Origin: Lolium rigidum
Lineage: Eukaryota; Streptophyta; Magnoliopsida; Poales; Poaceae
NCBI RefSeq assembly: GCF_022539505.1
Contig: NC_061508.1
Span: forward strand, 340,889,484 to 340,953,483
Length of the DNA: 64,000 bases
Reading direction: 5' to 3'
Below, piece after piece: positions 50,091-59,669 of the stretch. A program made the translations under genes and the position numbers. How positions within the stretch are numbered: position 1 is the first letter of the stretch; the number at the start of each line of letters is the position of its first letter. The notes under the pieces are model-generated. The model did not search any database and was not told the origin of the DNA. It was given only the letters and a program-made list of their open reading frames with translations.

Positions 50091-50400
50091 TTCAATGGCC
50101 CGGTCTATTTCGAACATCAAAAATACCGGTATTGATTTGTTTGAGTCGATCCCTGAAATCGGCTGTTTGGCCAAGATAGTAGAGCAGAGGCAACGGCCCG
50201 ACTCATTTTTTGACCTCATACTCGGCCGTGCAAATGTCATAACAGGGTGTGGGCGTCGCAGCTGGTGGCCGGTTCCGACTCGCCGGAAAAGAGGACTTGC
50301 CTTGTTGCCGGCATATACTCGCAATGACGTGTAGAGCAGCCCTGGCCTCCGACGAGCAGCGGCGGTAATAGCAACAACGACAGGGTAGGACAGCTGGCAT
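50091..50400. other. Unassigned DNA before the CACTA element
   Basis: A frame crosses this stretch from 49540 to 50334 without a recognisable domain. It spans the border of duplicated DNA and is probably not a gene. Confidence 0.3.
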
Positions 50401-51591
50401 CACTATGGGAAAACAGCTCGTTACCGTGCGACGATTTGCACGGCAAAGAGCTCCATATGCACGACAAAATCTTTGCCGTGCGATACCGCACTGCAAAGAT
50501 CACACGGCAATGATTCCAATGGTAACGAGACCTTTGCCATGCGGCTCGCCTATGTTGCACAGCAAAGGCTTTGCCGTGCAACAAAGACTTTGCCGTGCGT
50601 CCAGATCGTTGCCGAACGAGCGTGCATTGCCGTGCGGCAGGATACTTTGTTGTGTGCCGCGGCATTTCCGTGCGCCGTGGCATTGCCGTGCACGCAGCAT
50701 TGCCGTGCGTCGGCACCTTTGCCGTGTGCCGCGCATCTGCCGTGACCAACTCTTTGCCGTGCGCCGTAGCTCCAAACGCACGACAAAGACTTTGCCGAAG
50801 GCTACCATGTGCCAAAGGGTCCCAAGCTTGGTTTTTCATATGTATATGTTCTAAACAAACCTAGAACAATGAAAAAGTACGTTGGTGGAACCTCGTGCGG
50901 AGAATTCTTCAGGGTAGATCCGTCGGGGCACACATACCGTTGTTTTTTGGGGGGTGAGGAGGGGGGGGGGGGACGACCGCCGGAGCACCGAAATCCCACT
51001 AAATCTTGTATGTGGACCTTCCTCACATGTGTGAAACTGTGGTGAAAGGTGTAATTGTGCAAAAATAGCACTCTGGTGTGACCTTCCTCACATTTGCGCG
51101 ATAACACTTAGCAGATTTTCCGAAGCGCATATTGCCCCGAAACTCTGATATATGTGGGGGGGATAAAGATGAAGAGTACTTTTGTATTGCACATTGTCTT
51201 AAGTAACACTAATAAATAGTCATCAAAAAGTAAAACTAATTTAAAAAAATATAAGTATTACATGAAATAAAATATAAAGAAAAATAGAGGAAATGTCACC
51301 ATCCAAGCTGCACGCACGGCAAAGGGTAAAGCACGGCAATGCCCAAAGCCTTTGTTGTGCAGTGATTTTTTGCCGTGCAGCGTATTAGGTGATTGCCGTG
51401 ATAGTTTCTTGCCATGCGCTGTCTTCACACTTTGCCATGCATGGTTTCTTTGTCATGCGCTCCGTTCAGATATTGCCATGCACATTTTCTTTACCGTGAG
51501 TTCTACTTGGTGCGCACGATAAATAATTTTTTGCCGTGCGTGGACTCACGACAATGATTTGCTGCACGGCAGCCCCTGTTTTCCCGTAGTG
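50401..51591. mobile_element. Mini-CACTA element, 1.2 kb
   Basis: The ends CACTATGGGAAAACAG and CTGTTTTCCCGTAGTG are inverted repeats matching at 15 of 16 positions, with the CACTA/TAGTG signature. The subterminal zones are full of the word TTTGCCGTGCG and its complement, as expected for transposase-binding repeats of CACTA (En/Spm) elements. There is no transposase, and the middle has a run of 12 G near 50961. The flanking 3-bp duplication is not clean: CAT on the left, CGC on the right, with GCAT one base further on. Confidence 0.88.
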
Positions 51592-51653
51592 CGCATCATG
51601 TGGTGCTATTTAGGTAGAGAATGGCTTGCGTGTGTCACTGATGGGCAGTCCTC

Positions 51654-52029
51654 GGCGATTTACACAAAAATAACCCAAAAGTGGAAGAAAAGCACAGACT
51701 GACCCTCCGGTGAAATTATTTCACAAATCTAACCCTTTTGTGTGGCGCCTCTCCCACGGGCGCCACACGTGCCCATGTGGCTCCCCTCCTGCCGGCGCCA
51801 CACACCCAGCCGACGTGGCCCCATCGACGCTGAGCTGGTGCGCCCGTCCGACGTGGCAGCATGTGTGGCGCCCCTCCCAACGGCGCCACACATGCACTTG
51901 GAATCCCCCAAAACATACCGTGGGACAAATCCTCCGGGACTTAGCCGTTTTGCGAGGCTCGATGTGTGGCGCCGATGACACGGGCGCCACACTAGCCCGT
52001 GTGGCGCCGATGCCACGGGCGCCACACAT
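51654..52029 (+). repeat. MULE left terminal inverted repeat
   Basis: It matches the reverse complement of about 54893-55270 with few substitutions. It holds four perfect GTGTGGCGCC-N9-GGCGCCACAC hairpins, at 51740, 51863, 51964 and 51999. Confidence 0.93.
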
Positions 52030-52768
52030 CCACTTAAGTGTGGCGCCCGCGCCCGCGCCCAGCCCGACCCTCTCTTTCTCTTCTTTCTCTCCTCTCTTTC
52101 TCACCCCCAACCGCCACCGCCGGCCGCCTCTCCGCCGCCCCCCACCAAATCCTCCACGGATTGGACAGATCTGGCCGGCCAAATCCATCCCCATACAATC
52201 CTCAAGGTATTCCCCTTCGTTCCCCTTCGATTCATCCAAGATTTGCTCCGGTTTAATTCGTTCCCCTTCGATTCATCCTAGATTGGAAATGTTGGTTGTG
52301 TTTGAACCATAGATTCTTATGCATGTGTGTTGAACCATAGATTTGAACCATAGATTTGTTGAAACCATAGATTGTATGCATGTGTTTGAACCATAGATGT
52401 TAAATTTTGTTAGATTGTATGCATTGTATCCAAAGATGTTTGAAATGGCTATGTATGTGTTGAAATGGGTATGTAAGTGTTGAATGTATGTATCCTAGAT
52501 TTGTGGAGGAACCCTAGACATCAAATTTCATGAATGTGTATTTGTAGGAATAACTCATATGGTGTTCTATCCCTAGATATGAATGTATGTGTGTATGGAA
52601 CCTTATGTATGTATGTGGTGAAAGACATGTATGTGTTGATGTATTTGGATATGAACTCTCGTGTGATGTATTTGGATATGAACTCTCGTGTATTTGGATA
52701 TTCTCATGTATGTGTTGCTCATTTTTGTTAGTGGAATGACTTATAACATGGTTGTGTAAACATGTAGG

Positions 52769-54516
52769 ATGGTGTGGCTTCTGGATGAAGAGTACGACAG
52801 GGAGCACCGGGCTGTTCATATGACGGAGAGGGAAACGGATCTTCACCCTTTGAAGATTCGTTACCATGGCACATCGGATATACCTTATGACGAGAGGTAC
52901 ACGGAGTTCATCCGGCCTACCGGTCTTATGCCGTTCATATCCCTTGTAAGCCGTGGGGGCCACACATGAACCCTCGGCACTCACCGCCCTTGTCGACCGG
53001 TGGAGGCCGGAGACTCACACCTTCCACTTGAGGGCCGGCGAGATGGCCCCTACTCTCCAGGATGTTTCCATGATCCTTGCACTACCTATTCAAGACGAGC
53101 CACCGTGTATGAACACAGCCTTCCGATGGGTGGCGCCAGCAGATGGAGGGGCTTATTGGCGTGGCTCCTCCGGCGCCAAGAAATCCAAAGCCGAGAGTTC
53201 CCGCCGGCGCGTCTTTCGAATGGATCAGGACTAACTTTGGAGAATGCCCGATAGAGGCCGACGAGGACACTCGGAGGACGTACGCCCGCGTGTACTTATG
53301 GTACATGATTTCCGTGACTCTCTTTCCCGACGCTGGGGGTAAGCTGGCCCATTGGTGTTGGCTGAAGGCGCTTACGGTGTTGGACGACCGGTGGAGTTGG
53401 GGAACAGCGGCACTTGCCTACCTCTACCGGCAGGTGATGATTTGTTCTATGTACTATTTTCCTATAGTAGTGTGGTAGACAAAGTAGTAACCAAATGTCT
53501 TATGTACGCAGTTGGACGAAGCTTGTCGCAGGACTGGGAGCAAGACTGGGAGCGGCGGTATTGGTGGATGCATGCTCCTACTTTCCGTATGGAGCTGGGA
53601 CCGCCTATCGCTGGGCGTCCCGTGGTACTCAACGAGACGCCATGGCCTCATTTCCCTCACTTTCCCGATCGGGAGCCCACTTGGGCATACCTTTGGGAAA
53701 ATGTCTCGGAGATGACGAGCGATCCAATGGTCATGTACAGTGCAAGACACCGCGGAGTTGGACACTCTTACCGCCGAGCAGGTAACCGATCACCGCGGAG
53801 TTGCAATCCTAGTTTTGATTGATTCTACCGGCATGTTCTAAATAATTGTATGCTGCAGGTGGAATGGGAGCCATATGGTAGCTACTACCATATTGGCGCG
53901 GGGATGGCTGACCTGAACCCCAAGTGCACGGAGGAGGCGCGGTTCTGGCGTATGCGCTGCCCACTCATATGCATGTGGCTTGTTGAACACCACCAGCCGC
54001 AAAGAGTGATGAGACAGTTTGGGCTGTATCAGGAGTGCCCACCAATGTGGCAAGACACGGACAAGGCGCTTCATGTATGGACTATTTTGTTGCTGTGAAA
54101 CATGTTCTTACTAATTTCAACTTTTGTAATCTCATGTGTTCATGTTTGTGAAGATTCCTCCTGAGGACGACCTAATTCTGAGTCAAGGCGTACTTCCGAA
54201 GCGTACCTCCAAGCAACGGTCAGCTTACCGCTTGAAGCCAAGGGGCAAGGCTCCAAACCGGTACACTCCGGAAGATTATGTCAACCGAGGAAAGAAGGTT
54301 GTCACTGAGGAGGATGACGGGCCGCCGCGGAGATCAGCTATGTCGAGGATGAGGAACGACGAGCCGTTCTCTTCAGACGAGGAGGAGGAGGAGGAGCAGG
54401 AGCAGCAGCAGGAGCAGCAGCAGCAGGAGCAGCAGCAGGAGCAGCCAAGGTAGCGGACGAAGAGGATGGCCGTCCGGAAGCAGCCCACGAGGACGGCACG
54501 TCGAGGACGCTACTAG
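52769..54516 (+). pseudogene. Plant mobile domain (PMD, MAIN/MAIL1-like) pseudogene in a MULE
   Basis: The translation contains the PMD signature: YTEFIRPTGLMPFI, then ALTALVDRWRPETHTFHL, then GEMAPTLQDVSMILALPI, then HWCWLKALTVLD and CPLICMWLVEHHQPQRVM. Such proteins are often labelled protein phosphatase 7 long form homologues, and PMD domains are known from MULEs and from MAIN in Arabidopsis. Probable exons are 52769-53433, 53512-53781, 53859-54074 and 54154-54516, with GT...AG borders. Reading-frame breaks of one base occur near 52958, 53120, 53615 and 53742. A TAG at 54451 stops the frame 21 codons before the ancestral end. The middle of the usual protein is missing. The C-terminus has an E/Q-rich repeat tract (54380-54450). 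It cannot make a full protein as assembled. Confidence 0.85.
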
Positions 54517-54748
54517 GATGTGCTACGTGTTGTTGTGAACTCTATATTCATAAGTATCGATTTGTGAACCCTATGTCATTTCGAACTATGGTCTGTAATG
54601 CTACTTTGTTGTTTGAATCTACGTGCTACAATGTGACCTATGAAGTGTTATATGTGTATGTCATGAAATTGCTACTTGTTCTGTCCAATGTTGTACTCGT
54701 AACTGTTGGAGTTTGGTAGGATTTTTCATGTTTTCAACACAAGTCCAT

Positions 54749-54812
54749 GTGTGGCGCCCTTCACACCGGCGCCACAAGTGCTAGTGTGGCGCCCTCGGCA
54801 TCGGCGCCACAC
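54749..54812. repeat. Pair of 29-nt hairpins 3' of the PMD remnant
   Basis: Hairpins at 54749-54777 (9 of 10 stem pairs) and 54784-54812 (perfect) lie outside the TIR and 35 nt apart, the same spacing as pairs in the TIRs. Confidence 0.9.
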
Positions 54813-54892
54813 ATGCCAACTTATATGAACCATTGGGTCGAAAACATCCAGGGGCTCGGACGATAAGTCCTTAGCCGTTTTCGCGAGCCTCT

Positions 54893-55270
54893 ATGTGTGG
54901 CGCCCGTGGCATCGGCGCCACACAGGCTAGTGTGGCGCCCGTGTCATCGGCGCCACACATCGAGCCTCGCAAAACGGCTAAGTCCCGCGAGGATTTGTCC
55001 CACAAGCATGTTTTGGGGGATCCCAAGTGCATGTGTGGCGCCGTTGGGAGAGGCGCCACACATGCCGCCACGTCGGACGGGCGCACCGGCCTCGGCGTCG
55101 ATGGGGCCACGTCGGCTGGGTGTGTGGCGCCGGCAGAGGGGAGCCACATGGGCATGTGTGGCGCCCGTGGGAGGGGCGCCACACAAAAGGGTTAGATTGG
55201 TGAAATAGTTTCGCCGGAGGGTCAGTCTGTGCTTTTCTTCCACTTTTGGGTTATTTTTGTGTAAATCGCC
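54893..55270 (-). repeat. MULE right terminal inverted repeat
   Basis: It is the reverse complement of the left TIR. It has perfect hairpins at 54895, 54930, 55033 and 55156, and one imperfect at 55122. Confidence 0.93.
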
Positions 55271-56098
55271 GCAGTCCTCGGGGGTAGAAAAGGAGGATGT
55301 GAGCAAAACGGCTGCTGTCCGCGGCTACGCATTCAAAGCCAAGCGAGGCATTTGGATCATCACGGACAGCTCAATCCGTTTACGTCGGCCGTCGGGTCGC
55401 TCTGGTAGATTTTGCATGTTCTCCTATCTGCATGGATCAAGCCAAACAATAGCCATTGTTTGGCCACTCGAGATTTCTTAATATTCTCTGGTTTGTAACG
55501 GCCTGCGTGCATTATCTGAACAAGCACATTACACTAGCGCACACTGCCCCATATGCACCCATCACATCCTCCTCGTCTCTGGCACTTGGATGGCCAAGTT
55601 TCCGGCGCGCGCGTTGTGGGCAGAGAACTGTAGCCGTCCAGATCGGGAAAGGGACGTACGTCCTCTGATGGCAGGCTCTGGACCGCCGGGGTTCGGCCGG
55701 GAGGCGGGTGCCTGCATGCGACAGTTTGGCCGGCGCTGAGCTCAGGAGCGGACGACAGGTTGGAGGGAGGGCATCATGGTCATGGGCGTTCCGGCGAGCG
55801 TAGCCAAATGGATCAGCACTCGGCAGCGTGGCATCATGGCTACGGTGCGGCGATTCGATGCCTTCCTCTTTTACCAGGCGCTGGACGGATGTGTCAATCG
55901 ATCACGTACGCGGCCGCAGAGCTTCTTAATTTTGGCCTTTCTGAATCAAGTCATCACTGATCACTGATCAAGGGCGGGTGGTACATGGAACGTTCTTTCT
56001 TGGTCCATGGTCTGAAACTAATTGGCTTCTACTCCCTCCGTGCAGTAATGTAAAGCACTAACGCGGCCGGAGTATTTACGAAACGAAAAAAGATGTTT

Positions 56099-56449
56099 TT
56101 TTTTACGGGAAAGACTTTATTCATCAAATAACAGTAGCGTCATTTACAATATAAGATGAAATAAAGACAGGTGCATTATCATCCCACACGGCCGAAGTTC
56201 TCGAGCTAAATGCAGTCTTCGCCAAAGTATCAGCTGCTTCATTAACCTCTCTGTGGCAGTGCTGGAACATCGTCATCCCGAACTCCAATGCCAACTGGTG
56301 GCAATCCGCAATAATTGCAACATCTTGCCCCATATAAAGTCCCGCATTCTGCACCGCTTCTATGGCATCAGTATAATCTGATTCAACCACAATCTTGTTG
56401 CATCCCTGGTTACTAGCAAGATAAAGACCGTTTCGGATTGCTAGGGTTT
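56099..56449 (-). mobile_element. 5'-truncated LINE with RNase H coding end
   Basis: A perfect 15-bp duplication, CGAAAAAAGATGTTT, flanks the insertion (56084-56098 and 56450-56464). A T run inside the left copy is the poly-A tail of the minus strand. The minus-strand frame reads to 56124 and shows the plant LINE RNase H end: VVESDYTDAIEAV, then DCHQLALEFG and HCHREVNEAADTLAK, with the conserved acidic and histidine residues. Only this last 350 bp was copied. It is inside segmental copy 3 and is dead on arrival. Confidence 0.93.
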
Positions 56450-56797
56450 CGAAAAAAGATGTTTATCTCACGGAAAGAAGGAGAAAAGCTGAAAATAGAT
56501 AGACATCGTCCGCGCGCCGTCGCGGCGTCATATCGACGACCACGAATTTCAACAGGCCTAGCACCGTAATGTGTCCAGTTCAAAAGCAGCCGCAAAGTCC
56601 AGGGCGCTCTAGCTTCTTGCCGGCTTCTCTCTGTGCACGGTTTTGACCGGTTCAATGCAGGTAACAGAAAGCTCCTCGGTGTGTTTTTTTTTGTCGGTAA
56701 AGATAAGTCAATTTCCCTATGTGCATTTTTTATTACAATCTACGAAAAGATAAATTTTATTGGAAGCAATTAATGTGTGAAACTATAAAAAAAACTA

Positions 56798-58400
56798 CTC
56801 CTTCCATCCCAATATAAGTGACTCAGATTTATCTTTTTTTCGATAAAGGGAATATATTAATATCAAAACGATACCAATTACACCTAGTCTCTGCAACAAC
56901 GCACCACCCTAATGGCACTACGGATGCACACAGCCAAAAAAAGAAAAGAAAACTAAGAAACAAAAGTCCCGCTACAATGATCTCGGGCCTAACAACAAGA
57001 ATACATCCACCACCAAGACAACACCTGAAATACGGAATCTCCAAAAACGACGCCTCCAAGAAGGGAACAAGTGCGCTAACACCATCGTCGCCCGATCAAC
57101 GATCTTAGGTTTTCACCCCGAAGATAGTCCCTCGCTCTCAAAACAATGCCTTCAACAAGATCATTGCCGGGCACAACCAGCTAAGGCCGGACCTTGGGTT
57201 TTCACCCCGAAAGGTAGGACTCGAACTTCACCCGGGTTGTCGCCCCCACTTTCATACCGCTGCCGTGAAGCCCGGAACACCAAGCAAGTCCCTCAACAGC
57301 GCGGAGACTTGAACCTCCCTTAGCTAGTCCTCCCTCCGGCCTTCATGAACTTCTCTTCTTCCGACTTTCATCATGGATCCATAGTCACTTGATGTCAACA
57401 CAGAAAAAGAGCTTCGCGCCGCTCCCTCCGTAACCAATCGGTCGGAATAAAAGCATGGGTGCGCACGACCGAATACCACCGATCAGCAAACTCCAGGCAA
57501 AAAGCACTGTTACATTCGCCGGCGGAGCCTTCCGGAACTCAACACTCCGGCTAGATCACGAGTCCATGCCTCCGGTAGGTCTTCCTCTTCACGCAAGAGA
57601 GACCCTAGGACCACCGTCTTTGTTCAGGTCGGACCCCCACGTCGGCGACCATCCCGGGCTGGCCACTCCAACCCTCCACCGGCGACTCCGTCGCCGGCTT
57701 CCAAGCATCTCCATCTCGCCGCCGGAACGCGGTGATAGATCGATAGATCCACCACCACCAACCGCAGGCCGACCCTCTCCGGTGAAGAAGAGGGTCACCT
57801 CCACCGTCGTACCCAAGGCTGCTGCCCCGGGCGACCTCGTGTCGCGGGTGAAGCCCGAGATTGCCTCCACTCACCGGCGAGAGGCGGGGGGAAATTGGCG
57901 CAGGCCATGAGCCTGGCCGCCGCCCACCACCAGCCCCTGCCGGAGTGCTGCGGAGAGCCGACGGGAGGAGGGAGGCCGCAGCGCTGGCCGCCGCCGCCCA
58001 TCCCAACCGCGCCGGCCGATCCACCAGGGGAGAGCCGACGGGAGAAGGGGGCGCAGCGCATGCCGCCGCCGCCCAACCCATCCGTGCGCCCGCCATGCGT
58101 CGAGGAATGAGATCCGGCCGCCGTCCACCAGGCGTCGACGAGGAAGGGCCCCCACCGCCGCCACGCCCCGAGGGTCTTTGCCCCCGGCGGCGCTACCGGC
58201 GGCGGCGGCGGCGGCGTTTATGGCTGGGGAGGCTGGAGGGTTACGTGAGGCTGGAGGGTCACGGGTCTGTTCTCTCTCACTCAGATTTATCTAGATTTAC
58301 TCAGATTTATCTAGATTTAAAAAACTAAAACGCATCAGCGCATCTAGATACATGTGAACCTAAACTAATCCGAGTAACTTATTTTTCAAGACCGAGCCAG
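56798..58400. mobile_element. Stowaway-like MITE split by a retroposon
   Basis: The left part starts CTCCTTCCATCCCAATATAA (56798) and the right part ends AGTAACTTATTTTTCAAG before ACCGAGCCAG (58400). These are diverged inverted ends of one MITE of about 160 bp. The retroposon at 56835-58278 separates them. Confidence 0.7.
56835..58278 (-). mobile_element. 1.4-kb GC-rich retroposon with 14-bp TSD
   Basis: ACTCAGATTTATCT occurs at 56821-56834 and 58279-58292 (and once more at 58299-58312, a local tandem copy). The minus-strand 3' end, with ATATTAATATATTCCCTTTA before a poly-A tract, is typical of grass LINEs. The body becomes GC-rich towards its 5' end (57450-58250). It shares blocks such as GGTTTTCACCCCGAA and AATGCCTTCAACAAGATC with the retroposons at 8044 and 25147. 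Frames of up to 163 codons on both strands are compositional. No LINE enzyme is seen. Confidence 0.82.
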
Positions 58401-58520
58401 TACAAAAACCATCCTTCCTAGATATTTTTTAAAATACAACCAAAAAGAAAATTGCAATCGTTTATCTAAGTGTGGCGATTTGAAGCCCAATCTCGAGGGA
58501 GCTTTTTGCTTGAAAGAAAA

Positions 58521-59050
58521 CTCAAAAATGGTATTGAAGTCTCAAAACTATTCAAATGTTTTTTTTTCAAACACATGTTTTCTACAAACCTGCAAATATT
58601 TGTTGAAGTACACTGAGGTCAATCTAGGTTTGACCAAACACTCAAAATTTCATACAAAATTGAAAATTTGTTGAAATCTTTTCAAATCTTGTGTATTGGC
58701 CAATGTGTGGCTAGCACTTTCCATGAAAAATAACAAACTAGAAAAAAATTATTTCCCTACAAAAGCACTCCCAACAGTGAGGTGCGTAGTGAAAGATTAT
58801 GCCCGCCTACCCCGAACGGGTAGTTCTTGACCATTTTTTGATGTAGCTAAGTTGAAATGGACTGAAATTTGGCATAAGGGTGCATCAACATGTGGGTAAT
58901 AACGCTAGCATGCTATGTTGGCAGTTTGGTTTGAAAATTTTCAAAAATTCATTCCCTTAACTTAAGAGGAGGCATCACTTGTGAAGCATGTACATTTTAG
59001 GGTATTGAAAAAATTGGGAGCACGTGCTGGTCTGATTTGGCGTCACCACA
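58521..59050. other. Intergenic DNA, unassigned
   Basis: AT-rich sequence with no gene. A part of it resembles internal filler of Triticeae DNA transposons, but I cannot name it. Confidence 0.35.
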
Positions 59051-59599
59051 TGTTGTGGGTATACTTCATGGGTGTACCATCGACAGTGCCTAGATCCGGC
59101 AAGCCCGGGTGGCCCATAGATGGTGATGTGGCATGTGGCCCATCGGGCGGCCCAGTTGCTGTTGATCCTGAAGGATAAAGTCCGGCCCAGGAGCAGGGAG
59201 CCGGATCCGACCGACCTTTGGAGGAACCCGGATCCATGAAGGCCTAGTAGGAACCCGGATCCGGGACGACGTATAGAGGGAGGCGGATCCTTGACGTACA
59301 CGGCAAGACATAGTTTCGTAGTTAGGCAAACCTGTAATCCGGCTAGGACTCTCCATGTAAACCCTAGATCCGTGCGCCTTTATAAGCCGGATCCCGGGAG
59401 CCCTAGAGGCACAACCACAACTCATTGTAACAACGCGAAAGCGCCCGGATAATTCCGGACAAGCAGCAGTAGGCCCCGTCATCGTGCGGGTGTTCCGAAG
59501 CTGGGTAAATCGCGTACCACCGTCCCGTGTGCACTCCGCCCTATGGCCCCTACTTCTTCTCCCCTCGTGAGGATCCCTCCTCCGAGGTACCGTCGATCA
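59051..59599 (+). repeat. Probable 5' LTR of the second Gypsy element
   Basis: It starts TGTTGTGGGTATAC and ends GTCGATCA, giving a length of 549 bp with TG...CA borders. A GCCTTTATAAGCCGG TATA-like motif lies at about 59376-59390. The borders are by pattern only, since the second LTR is not in view. Confidence 0.65.
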
Positions 59600-59612
59600 G
59601 GCAACGACGCGC

Positions 59613-59630
59613 TGGCGCCCACCGTGGGGC
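59613..59630 (+). promoter_or_regulatory. Primer-binding site
   Basis: TGGCGCCCACCGTGGGGC starts 13 nt after the LTR end and begins with TGG, as tRNA priming requires. Confidence 0.7.
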
Positions 59631-59669
59631 CTGCGGCGTCGCGGAGGCCGGAACCGGGAGGGTTCCGTC

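Larger units (their letters stand above)
51654..55270 (+). mobile_element. Mutator-like element (MULE) carrying a PMD gene remnant
   Basis: Terminal inverted repeats of about 375 bp begin GGCGATTTACACAAAAATAA. The 9-bp target-site duplication GCAGTCCTC is perfect (51645-51653 and 55271-55279). Long TIRs with 9-bp duplications define Mutator-like elements. There is no MuDR-type transposase; the only coding content is the plant-mobile-domain pseudogene. Both TIRs contain arrays of the GTGTGGCGCC hairpin. Confidence 0.95.
49745..58520 (+). repeat. Segmental duplication copy 3, heavily interrupted
   Basis: Matching pieces are 49745-50090, 55485-56098, 56465-56720 and about 58410-58520. They correspond in order to copy 1 from about 19950 to 21900. 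The gaps hold the CACTA element, the MULE, the RNase H LINE fragment and a MITE with a retroposon inside. No gene is kept. Confidence 0.8.

Noticed and set aside
49540..50334. 264-codon frame on the plus strand
   Set aside because: It starts at a non-ATG codon track position, spans duplicated and unrelated DNA, and has no domain.
51740..52027. Regularly spaced palindromes as a CRISPR-like array
   Set aside because: Eukaryotic transposon context, irregular overall spacing and no cas genes; they belong to the MULE TIR.
57455..58328. Overlapping frames of 93-163 codons
   Set aside because: Compositional frames in the GC-rich retroposon; proline and arginine runs in all frames point to non-coding sequence.
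59090..59482. 130-codon minus-strand frame over the LTR
   Set aside because: It lies antisense across an LTR and has no recognisable product.
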